Source: Nitriliruptoraceae bacterium (GTDB taxonomy: Bacteria; Actinomycetota; Nitriliruptoria; Nitriliruptorales; Nitriliruptoraceae). Taken from it: a stretch of DNA of 10,956 nucleotides. Positions 1 through 6,173 of the stretch are shown in pieces. The notes beneath the pieces were generated by a model. It was not told the DNA's origin and did not search any database. It worked only from the letters and a program-made list of their open reading frames with translations. A program made the position numbers and the translations under genes. The stretch lies in contig SKJO01000284.1 in assembly GCA_007121975.1 (NCBI GenBank), positions 1-10,956 of the forward strand, written 5' to 3'. Numbering within the stretch: the first letter of the stretch is position 1; every line of letters starts with the position of its first letter.

Positions 1-834
1 ATGGTGCACAACCTCGAGGTGTTCGGGATCCAGACCCAACTGCACCACCACGAGGTCGGCTCGGGCGGCCAGGGCGAGATCGGCATCGAGTTCGACACGA
101 TCTCCAAGATCGCCGACAAGTTGATGACCTTCAAGTACGTGGTCAAGAACACCGCAGCGGCGGCCGGCAAGACCGTCACCTTCATGCCCAAGCCGATCTT
201 CGGCGACAACGGCTCGGGGATGCACACCCACCAGTCGCTGTGGAAGGACGGCGAGCCGCTGTTCTTCGACGAGTCGGGCTATGGCCAGCTCTCCGACACC
301 GCGCGGTGGTACATCGGCGGGCTGCTCAAGCACGCCCGGTCGGTGCTCGCCTTCACCAACGCGACCACCAACTCCTACCGCCGGCTGGTGCCCGGCTATG
401 AGGCTCCGGTCAACCTGGTGTACTCGGCCCGCAACCGCTCCGCGGCGGTACGCATCCCGATCTCGGGCGACAACCCGAAGGCCAAGCGCATCGAGTTCCG
501 GGTTCCCGATCCGTCCTCGAACGCCTACCTCGCGTTCGCCGCGATGCTGATGGCCGGCATCGACGGGATCAAGAACCGCATCGAGCCCGCCGACCCGGTC
601 GACAAGGACATCTACGACCTGCCGCCGGAGGAACTGCTCAACCTGCCAGCCGTCCCGCGGTCGCTGGAGGAGGCGCTCGCCGGTCTCGCCGAGGACCACG
701 AGTTCCTGCTCGAAGGTGACGTGTTCACCGAGGACCTGATCGAGACCTGGATCGCCTACAAGATGGAGAACGAGGTCGCGCAGGTCGCCCTGCGTCCGCA
801 CCCGCACGAGTTCCAGATGTACTTCGACATCTAG
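1..834 (+). CDS. glnA: Glutamine synthetase type I (GSI-beta), C-terminal part, 5' end outside window
   Basis: The enzyme condenses glutamate and ammonia to glutamine using ATP; family members are cytosolic dodecamers. The 277 visible residues are the C-terminal part of a family usually about 470 residues long. The ATG at position 1 is an internal Met, not the start. Visible signatures (window numbering) are EVGSGGQGEI at 18-27, with metal-binding Glu18 and Glu26; KPIFGDNGSGMHTHQS at 64-79, the ATP-binding region with His75; RNRSAAVRIP at 144-153; and KRIEFRVPD at 162-170. KDIYDLPPEE at 202-211 contains Tyr205, which corresponds to the adenylylated tyrosine of GSI-beta enzymes, so regulation by a GlnE-type adenylyltransferase is likely. 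Stop is TAG at 832-834. A strong inverted repeat follows 33 bp later. The gene converges on the receiver gene at 928. The family call is very secure; calling it the main glnA rather than a paralogue rests on the conserved tyrosine site. Confidence 0.96.
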   Translation: MVHNLEVFGIQTQLHHHEVGSGGQGEIGIEFDTISKIADKLMTFKYVVKNTAAAAGKTVTFMPKPIFGDNGSGMHTHQSLWKDGEPLFFDESGYGQLSDTARWYIGGLLKHARSVLAFTNATTNSYRRLVPGYEAPVNLVYSARNRSAAVRIPISGDNPKAKRIEFRVPDPSSNAYLAFAAMLMAGIDGIKNRIEPADPVDKDIYDLPPEELLNLPAVPRSLEEALAGLAEDHEFLLEGDVFTEDLIETWIAYKMENEVAQVALRPHPHEFQMYFDI

Positions 835-867
835 TCCCCGCGAGCGGCCAGTCCGCACCCGCAGCAC

Positions 868-910
868 GAGGACCGAGCGCAGCGTCCTTCCCGGACCGCG
901 CTCGGTCCTC
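868..910. terminator. Bidirectional terminator-like hairpin between convergent genes
   Basis: The arms GAGGACCGAGCGC (868-880) and GCGCTCGGTCCTC (898-910) are perfect reverse complements, giving a 13-bp GC-rich stem with a 17-nt loop. Inside the loop GTCC (884-887) can pair with GGAC (893-896), forming a second small stem. The element sits between the glnA stop (834) and the stop of the convergent XRE-receiver gene (928), so it could end transcripts from both sides. There is no U-run on either side, so it is not a canonical intrinsic terminator; U-poor hairpins are common in high-GC actinobacteria. The inverted repeat is directly visible; the terminator role is inferred from position. Confidence 0.75.
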
Positions 911-927
911 TGCTCTTGCCGAACCGG

Positions 928-1536
928 TCAGCCGGCCTCGCTCGCGGCGAGGTGGATCCCGCCCCGCCGCAGGGCCGCCCCGACCTCCCCGATGGACAAC
1001 GGCTTGTCGAGCACCAGCAGACCCCGCTGCTCGGCGGCTCGGTCGACCTGCTCGTCCCGCTGCGCGGTCACCAGCACCAGGGTCGCCTGCGAGAGCTCGG
1101 GCAGGTCGGCGATCCGGTCGGCGAGTGCGAACCCGTCCAGGCCCGGCATGACGACGTCGATGAAGGCGACCTGGGGCCGCAGGCGGCCGAGCATGAGCAG
1201 GGCCCGCATGGCGTCGCTCTCGCCCACGACGCTGACCTCCACGCCGAGCACCTGCGCCGCGTCCCGGACCAGGGAGGTGGCATCCTCGAGGTCGAGGGGT
1301 GAGTCATCGACACACAGGACGGTGGGCCGGCCCTCGTCACCCGGACGGTCCAGGCCGGCAGCGAGCTGCTCGAGGCGCCGCCGGTGCCGTGACTGCGGCT
1401 GACTACGGCCGGATTCCCAGGCGTTGACCGTACTGAACGACACACCCAGGAGCCGCGCCAGCCCCTCCTGGGTGAGATGCTCGCGGGTACGGATCTCCGC
1501 GACGAGTTCCTGGGCCGAACGGTCGGCCGGCAGCAT
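928..1536 (-). CDS. XRE-type helix-turn-helix protein with C-terminal response-regulator receiver domain
   Basis: This 202-residue protein is probably a phosphorylation-controlled DNA-binding regulator. Residues 8-60 form an XRE/Cro-like helix-turn-helix (LTQEGLARLLGVSFSTVNAW at 21-40, then ESGRSQP). After a short linker, residues 71-192 form a CheY-like receiver: acidic pair Asp77-Asp78 (VLCVDDSP), phospho-acceptor Asp127 (FIDVVMPG), Thr157 (LVTAQ) and Lys178 (LDKPL), all the expected catalytic positions. The order HTH-then-receiver is the reverse of usual response regulators. The frame is open upstream to 1872, but the ATG at 1536 has a strong Shine-Dalgarno (GGGGAGGT, 1541-1548) and begins the conserved domain; the upstream residues look like low-complexity, untranslated frame. 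It lies 190 bp downstream of the hybrid kinase on the same strand, so it is a likely phosphorelay partner, probably with its own promoter. Its target genes are unknown. Confidence 0.9.
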   Translation of the reverse strand: MLPADRSAQELVAEIRTREHLTQEGLARLLGVSFSTVNAWESGRSQPQSRHRRRLEQLAAGLDRPGDEGRPTVLCVDDSPLDLEDATSLVRDAAQVLGVEVSVVGESDAMRALLMLGRLRPQVAFIDVVMPGLDGFALADRIADLPELSQATLVLVTAQRDEQVDRAAEQRGLLVLDKPLSIGEVGAALRRGGIHLAASEAG

Positions 1537-1540
1537 GGTC

Positions 1541-1548
1541 ACCTCCCC
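1541..1548 (-). promoter_or_regulatory. Ribosome binding site that sets the start of the XRE-receiver gene
   Basis: On the minus strand GGGGAGGT lies four bases before the ATG at 1536. This is a near-consensus Shine-Dalgarno. It decides the start against the longer open frame, which continues upstream through the intergenic gap into the 3' end of the kinase gene. Confidence 0.8.
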
Positions 1549-1635
1549 GTGAGCGGGCTGCAGCCAGCGGATGCCGACCACCACGGCTGGGTCACCAGGG
1601 AGCGCTGAGCGTCTCCTGCCCGGGAACCGAGCCGG

Positions 1636-1644
1636 GGTATACCA
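1636..1644 (-). promoter_or_regulatory. Candidate extended -10 promoter for the XRE-receiver gene
   Basis: On the minus strand TGGTATACC reads as an extended -10 (TG, one base, TATACC), matching four of six bases of TATAAT. No good -35 lies 17-18 bp upstream, where an extended -10 would need it least. Transcription would begin near 1629, giving a leader of about 90 nt before the ATG at 1536. It is the only AT-rich patch in the 190-bp gap 1537-1726. The 190-bp spacing from the kinase stop favours a separate promoter. This is a pattern match only. Confidence 0.35.
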
Positions 1645-1713
1645 TAGCGTGTCAGCCACCGCACCTTGGCCACCTCCCCGACCGCGAGCGCCCCCGCCCG
1701 ACACAACGCTATG
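1643..1713. repeat. Imperfect inverted repeat upstream of the XRE-receiver gene, possible operator
   Basis: CATAGCGTGTC (1643-1653) recurs in inverse orientation as GACACAACGCTATG (1700-1713). The two match at CATAGCG and TGTC, with three extra bases (A, A, C side) in the second arm. The arms are 46 bp apart, and the left arm touches the candidate -10 element at 1636-1644. A spaced pair like this could be bound by a dimeric regulator such as the XRE-receiver product itself. Chance occurrence cannot be excluded, and the spacing is long for a single-dimer operator. Confidence 0.3.
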
Positions 1714-1726
1714 CGGTTCCACCTGG

Positions 1727-4700
1727 TCATGGCCGCGACCGCGTGCCGGCACCGGCCGGGTGCTCACCGAGCGCGGCGCATCCCCGGGCGAACTCCTCCG
1801 CGACACGCTGGGCGAGGTGGGCGAACTGCTCGCCGAGCGCCCGCTCCGGCGTCGGCCCCGAGGCTCCGCCATCGGTATCGAGCTGCCGCTTGGCCACCGT
1901 CTCCGCCTCGGCGCAGACCTCGCGCAGCCGCTCGAGCCCGAGGGTGGCTGCGTTGGACTTCAGGGTGTGGGCGGCGAGCCGGAAGCGCGCCGCATCCGGC
2001 GGATCGACGGCGCCGCACAGATCGTCGACGTAGCCGGGGGCGTGCTCGGCGAAGAGCGCGAGCAGCCGCTCGGAGAGCGGCCCGTCCGCCGTCCGACGCC
2101 GGGCCAGGCCGGCCAGCCGCGACGGGTCGAGCACCGGGGTCGCCACCTCGTCCACCGGCTCCTGAACCTCCGGCTGCCCGTCCCGGGATGGCGGGGGGTG
2201 CTCGCGGACCACCGCGGCGAGCAGGTCGAACAGCGCCGCCCGGTCGAAGGGCTTGAGCAGCACGGCATCCATGCCTGCGGCCAGGCACGCCTCGCGGTGG
2301 GAAGCCTCCCCATCGGCGGTGACGGCCACGATCGGCAGCCGGGAACCTGCCTCGCCACGGCGGATACGGCGGGTCGCGGTCAGCCCGTCGGTGCCCGGCA
2401 TGTAGCAGTCCATCAGCACGACGTCGTAGGTCTCGCGCGCGACCGCGGCGACCGCGCCGGCCCCGTCCCCGACGACGTCCAGCCGCTGGACCAGACCGTC
2501 GAGGAACCCGCGCACCACCGCCTGGTTGATGGCGTTGTCCTCGGCCAGCAGCACCCGCAGCCCGGTCGGCCGCCAGGCCGCACGGGGTTCACCCGACGAT
2601 CGGGTCGACGCCGCCACCTCGACCACCGGCAGCTCGACCCACACCCGGGTGCCCTCCCCCGGCCAGGAATGCAGACCCACCCGCCCGTCCATCAGGGTCA
2701 CCAGCTCCCGCACGATGCTCAGCCCCAGCCCGCTCCCGTCCGTCCGGCGCGTCGAGGTGGGATCGACCTGCACGAACGGATCGAAGACCCGAGCCTGCGC
2801 GGCCAACGGGATCCCCACCCCGGTGTCCACCACCTCGAGGTGCAGGCGCACGCGGTCGTCGGCGGGATCGGCGTGGTCGGTGACCGCGCGGACCGTGACG
2901 GTGACCGAGCCGACGTCGGTGAACCGCACGGCGTTGCTGACCAGGTTGGTGACGATCTGGCGCAGCCGGTGCGCATCGGCGAGCACGTGGGCCGGCGCGG
3001 CGGGGTCGATCGAAGCGCGCAGCTCGATGTCCTTGCGGTCGGCCGCGACCCGGGCGGCGGCCACGACCCCGTTGATGAGCGCACGCAGGTCGGTGTCGCT
3101 CTCGACGAGCTCGAGGCGATCCTGCTCGATGCGGGCGATGTCGAGCAGGTCGTGCAGCATCGACAGCAGCCCCTGGGCGGCATCCCGGGCCGCGGTCACG
3201 TACCCGCGCTGGCGCTCGTCGAGCGGTTCATCGAGCAGCAGCTCGGTCATGCCGAGCACCCCACCCATCGGGGTGCGCAGCTCATGGCTGATGGTGGACA
3301 GGAACCGGGTCTTGGCCTCGCTGGCGACCTCGGCCTGCTCCCGGGCGCGGACCAGCTCACGCTCGGCCCAGGTACGGGCCAGCGCACCAGCGATGAGCTC
3401 GGCCACCGAGCGCAGGATGGTCGCGTCATCGATCGACCAGGCGTCCACCCGGGTGACGTGGTCCAGACCCAACGCCCCCACCAGCTCGCCCCCGACCAGC
3501 AGGGGGATCGCGATCACGGACCGTGCCCCGCGTGCCTGCAGCAGCACCTGCGCGTCACTGACGAGCTCGGCATCCGCGTCGCCGTCGATCAGCAACGGTT
3601 GGCCCCGCTCGAGCCATGCCAGGCTGGACGCCAGACGCGCCGGATCCAGGTCCCGGGTCGGCGTGTCCGCTGGGGGGATCCCGGGGCGGCACCACTCGTG
3701 GGTCGGATCCAGGCGCAGCGGGTCCTGGCGCACCCGCACGAGGGCGGCGCGGTCGGCACCGTAGACCCGACCCAGATCCTCGAGTGCGAGGTTCACCGCG
3801 GTGTCGTAGGCCTCCAACCCGACGAACCGGGCCGAGATGCGGGCCAGCACCGCCTCGAGCTCCAGGCGCCGCTGCTGCCGGGCCTGCTCGGCGCGCTGCC
3901 GGGTGAGGTCGATCACGACCCCGGCGAGCCGGACCGGTGCGCCCTGCTCGTTGCGCACGATCACCGCACGGATCCGCACCGGGACGCGGTGCCCGGCCCG
4001 GTGCGCGAGCTCGAGTTCGACCTCAAAGCGTTCGTCGCCGCGCCCGAGCGCAGCCTCGACCTCCCGCTCGACCCGAGCCCACTGTCCGTCGGCCGCCAGC
4101 CCGTGGAACACGTCGGGTCCGGCGGTGCCTCCCGGGTCCTCGCGACCCACCAGCCGGAACACCGCCGCCGAGTAGAAGGTCCGGCCGGTGAGCGCATCCC
4201 AGTCCCACACCGCGTCGTCGACCGCCTGCAGCGCCACCTCGAAGCGGTCACGCACCAGCGCCTCCTGGCGGCGGGCCTCGACCAGCTCGTGCTCGTAGCG
4301 GCGGCGCAGCTCGGCGTTGGCCAGCAGCTCGGCCAGCACCTCCAGCAGCTGACGCTCCTCGGGTTTCCAGTGGCGCGGACCCCGGACCGCATCGAAGCCG
4401 ACGAACCCGAACACCTCGGGCCCCACGGCGATCGGCAGGGTCATCAGGGTCACGATGCCCTGGGGCTCGAGCACCTCGCGCACCCCGCTGTCGGCGGGCA
4501 GCGCACGGACGTCGGGGATGTGGATGACCTCGCCGCGCTGGTGGGTGTCGACCCAGTCCTGCACGTCCGACATCGGGGTGTCCTGCAGCTCGTCGATCTG
4601 CGGCTCGATACCCGGTGCGCACCACTCGTGGGTGTTGCACACGCGCTGGGCGGCGAAGTCGTAGGCGAACACGTAGGCCCGGTCCACCCCCACGAACGCG

Positions 4701-5632
4701 CCGGTCTGCGCCAGCGCGGTGTCGATCGCGGCGTCGAGCTCGGTGACCGGGGTGTTGACGAACCCGACCGCGAGCCCCATCAGCAGCCGCTGGAAGTCCG
4801 AGCCCTCGCGCAGCAGTCGCACCGAGCGCACCCGCTCGGTGATGTCGCGGCGGAAGCCGACCACACCGCGGATCCGGCCATCGGCGTCGCGGTAGGGGGT
4901 GCGCTCGTGCTCGTAGCTGCGCCCGGAGGCCGCATCGCGGTACTCCTCGCGGACGCTGACCTCCGCGTGAACGACCTCACGGGTCGCGGCGATGCACCGC
5001 TCGCCGAGCTCGGCGGTGAGCACGTCGGTGGGCAGCCGACCCACGATCTGCGAGCGGTCGCGCTCGAGCCACGCCGTGAACGCGGTGTTGACCTCGAGGT
5101 AGCGCCCCTCGGTATCGGTCAGCCAGACCGGGTAGGGCAGGGCGTTGAGCAGCTCCTGCTGCCGGTGCTCGAGGTTGGCCAGGCTCTGCTCGGCCAGCGC
5201 ACGCCGACGCTCCTGTTCCGCGGTGACGAGCGGGCGGGCGAGCACGTCGAGCACCGGAGCGAGCTCGGCCGCGAAGCGGGGGTCGAGGGCCCGCGGGCGG
5301 CTGAGCACCAGCACCCCGTAGCGCGGCAGTCGGAACACGTGGTGCACCGCATCGCGCCCCGGCTGCTGCCAGGACGGCTCGGTCGACTCCGCCGCCGTGC
5401 GCACCACCTCGGCCTCGACCTCGCGCCACTCGGGTCGGTCGCGCAGGACCCGGGGGGTGACGTGGACCGTGCGGGCGCCCTCGGCCCCCACCGCGATGAC
5501 CCCCGCACCGAGCGAGCCGGTCCGGCGCACCAGCAGCGGCAGAGCCCGGGCCAGCAGGCGGTCGGGATCCGACTCCCCGCCCAGCGACAGCGCGAGCTCG
5601 AGCAGGACCTGTTGCCGGAGACGGTCAGGCAT
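1727..5632 (-). CDS. Soluble multi-sensor hybrid histidine kinase with receiver and Hpt domains
   Basis: This 1301-residue kinase senses a signal and relays phosphate His-Asp-His. The domain order is: degenerate GAF-like module (about 1-140), PAS (150-268), GAF (280-445), PAS (458-580, preceded by a short helix), GAF (590-755), HisKA with His783 (ISHELRTPMGG), HATPase with Asn896/Asn900 (NLVSNAVRF), Asp936 (DTGVG) and GSGLGLS (967-972 region), receiver (1025-1140) with Glu1031-Asp1032, phospho-acceptor Asp1075 (LMDCYMP), Thr1105 and Lys1127, and Hpt (1170-1285) with His1222 (AAHTLKSNAATLG). All catalytic residues are present. No signal peptide or membrane segment is visible, so it is probably cytosolic. 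The two clear GAF domains are duplicates sharing a THEWC motif (334-338 and 644-648). The ATG at 5632 has GGGAG five bases upstream and fits the divergent gene at 5808; the open frame continues to 6238 but would overlap that gene. The architecture resembles BarA/ArcB-type kinases without the membrane part. The signal is unknown; a partner regulator is encoded downstream. Confidence 0.93.
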   Translation of the reverse strand: MPDRLRQQVLLELALSLGGESDPDRLLARALPLLVRRTGSLGAGVIAVGAEGARTVHVTPRVLRDRPEWREVEAEVVRTAAESTEPSWQQPGRDAVHHVFRLPRYGVLVLSRPRALDPRFAAELAPVLDVLARPLVTAEQERRRALAEQSLANLEHRQQELLNALPYPVWLTDTEGRYLEVNTAFTAWLERDRSQIVGRLPTDVLTAELGERCIAATREVVHAEVSVREEYRDAASGRSYEHERTPYRDADGRIRGVVGFRRDITERVRSVRLLREGSDFQRLLMGLAVGFVNTPVTELDAAIDTALAQTGAFVGVDRAYVFAYDFAAQRVCNTHEWCAPGIEPQIDELQDTPMSDVQDWVDTHQRGEVIHIPDVRALPADSGVREVLEPQGIVTLMTLPIAVGPEVFGFVGFDAVRGPRHWKPEERQLLEVLAELLANAELRRRYEHELVEARRQEALVRDRFEVALQAVDDAVWDWDALTGRTFYSAAVFRLVGREDPGGTAGPDVFHGLAADGQWARVEREVEAALGRGDERFEVELELAHRAGHRVPVRIRAVIVRNEQGAPVRLAGVVIDLTRQRAEQARQQRRLELEAVLARISARFVGLEAYDTAVNLALEDLGRVYGADRAALVRVRQDPLRLDPTHEWCRPGIPPADTPTRDLDPARLASSLAWLERGQPLLIDGDADAELVSDAQVLLQARGARSVIAIPLLVGGELVGALGLDHVTRVDAWSIDDATILRSVAELIAGALARTWAERELVRAREQAEVASEAKTRFLSTISHELRTPMGGVLGMTELLLDEPLDERQRGYVTAARDAAQGLLSMLHDLLDIARIEQDRLELVESDTDLRALINGVVAAARVAADRKDIELRASIDPAAPAHVLADAHRLRQIVTNLVSNAVRFTDVGSVTVTVRAVTDHADPADDRVRLHLEVVDTGVGIPLAAQARVFDPFVQVDPTSTRRTDGSGLGLSIVRELVTLMDGRVGLHSWPGEGTRVWVELPVVEVAASTRSSGEPRAAWRPTGLRVLLAEDNAINQAVVRGFLDGLVQRLDVVGDGAGAVAAVARETYDVVLMDCYMPGTDGLTATRRIRRGEAGSRLPIVAVTADGEASHREACLAAGMDAVLLKPFDRAALFDLLAAVVREHPPPSRDGQPEVQEPVDEVATPVLDPSRLAGLARRRTADGPLSERLLALFAEHAPGYVDDLCGAVDPPDAARFRLAAHTLKSNAATLGLERLREVCAEAETVAKRQLDTDGGASGPTPERALGEQFAHLAQRVAEEFARGCAALGEHPAGAGTRSRP
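3689..3703. repeat. 15-bp direct repeat, copy 1 (second GAF domain of the kinase)
   Basis: GCACCACTCGTGGGT occurs identically here and at 4619-4633. Both copies encode the THEWC motif of the two tandem GAF domains on the minus strand. This is a trace of domain duplication plus strong selection on the motif, not a mobile or regulatory repeat. Confidence 0.8.
4619..4633. repeat. 15-bp direct repeat, copy 2 (first GAF domain of the kinase)
   Basis: Identical partner of the 15-mer at 3689-3703, encoding THEWC at residues 334-338 of the kinase. The flanking sequence has diverged, so only the motif is retained at DNA level. Confidence 0.8.
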
Positions 5633-5696
5633 CAGAGCTCCCGGTCGCTGCCTCCCGACGCACGGTAGGCGCCCCTCGCGTCGAACGCACCGCGTC

Positions 5697-5724
5697 AGAA
5701 TACCGCGCTGAGCGCCGGTTCCAC
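5697..5724 (-). promoter_or_regulatory. Weak candidate promoter for the hybrid kinase gene
   Basis: In the 175-bp divergent gap (5633-5807), the minus strand has TATTCT at 5697-5702 as a possible -10 and GTGGAA at 5719-5724 as a poor -35, spaced 16 bp. A small palindrome, GCGCTGAGCGC (5705-5715), lies in the spacer and could be an operator half. The kinase leader would be about 58 nt. I saw no convincing promoter for the plus-strand gene at 5808. The -35 matches consensus at only three bases, so this is tentative. Confidence 0.25.
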
Positions 5725-5807
5725 TACCTATCGTCACCGCTCGGCAGCAGGACGAACCACCGACCTCGTGGGTCCGAACCTGCAAGGATCGCTGAACTGG
5801 AGCCTCG

Positions 5808-6173
5808 ATGTCCGATGATCGCCACGAGCCGGAGCTCACCGTTCCCGCCGAACTCGAGCGCGACCACCTCGCCGAGGCCCGACGGATCGTGGCGCGCAGC
5901 CACCGCCGCCCGCTGGTGCGTTCCCGCTCCGTGGCACCCGCGCCGCGCACGCCGACCTCCCGGGCGCGGCGAGCGGCGTACGCGGCCCACGGCTTCGCGC
6001 TGCTGCTGCTGGTGTTGCTGGCCCTGCTCACCGGCATCTGGGGGATCGCGGCGGCGATGGGCGGCGTGGTCCTGATCTCGCTGGGGGTGGTGCTGCGCAC
6101 GATCGCGGCGCTGTCGACCCCACTCTCGTCGGCCGGCGACCGAACCCGGCTACGGACCGATCGATCCGGCTGA
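5808..6173 (+). CDS. Small two-helix membrane protein of unknown function
   Basis: I do not recognise this 121-residue protein. Residues 1-60 are hydrophilic and basic-rich, beginning with an acidic stretch (MSDDRHEPEL) and a probable helix (AELERDHLAEARRIVARSHRR, split at 14-34). Residues 62-102 are almost continuously hydrophobic (HGFALLLLVLLALLTGIWG, then IAAAMGGVVLISLGVVLRTI), enough for two closely spaced membrane helices. The tail is short and Arg/Asp-rich. No signal peptidase site is obvious. The ATG at 5808 has GGAG at 5799-5802, five bases upstream. Codon use is GC-rich at third positions like its neighbours, which supports a real gene. It is divergent from the kinase and overlaps the HD-GYP gene tail to tail by 24 bp (6150-6173). 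DUF3040-type actinobacterial membrane proteins have similar size and layout, but their usual N-terminal motif is not seen here. Confidence 0.72.
   Translation: MSDDRHEPELTVPAELERDHLAEARRIVARSHRRPLVRSRSVAPAPRTPTSRARRAAYAAHGFALLLLVLLALLTGIWGIAAAMGGVVLISLGVVLRTIAALSTPLSSAGDRTRLRTDRSG

Noticed and set aside
1700..1726. ECF-type promoter (GGAAC with CGTT/GTC) on the minus strand just after the kinase stop
   Set aside because: GGAAC is present, but the distance to the possible GTC partner is only about 13 bp, shorter than the usual 16-17.
1537..1872. Longer N-terminus for the XRE-receiver protein, starting at 1872
   Set aside because: It would overlap the kinase 3' end, is rich in Arg, Ser and Pro, and lies upstream of a strong Shine-Dalgarno and ATG that begin the conserved domain.
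1571..5668. Very long plus-strand open frame (about 1365 codons) opposite the hybrid kinase
   Set aside because: The minus-strand kinase has a complete set of conserved catalytic motifs. The antisense translation is low-complexity, rich in Arg, Gly, His and Pro, and shows no domain. Long antisense frames are expected from high third-position GC, which makes stop codons rare.
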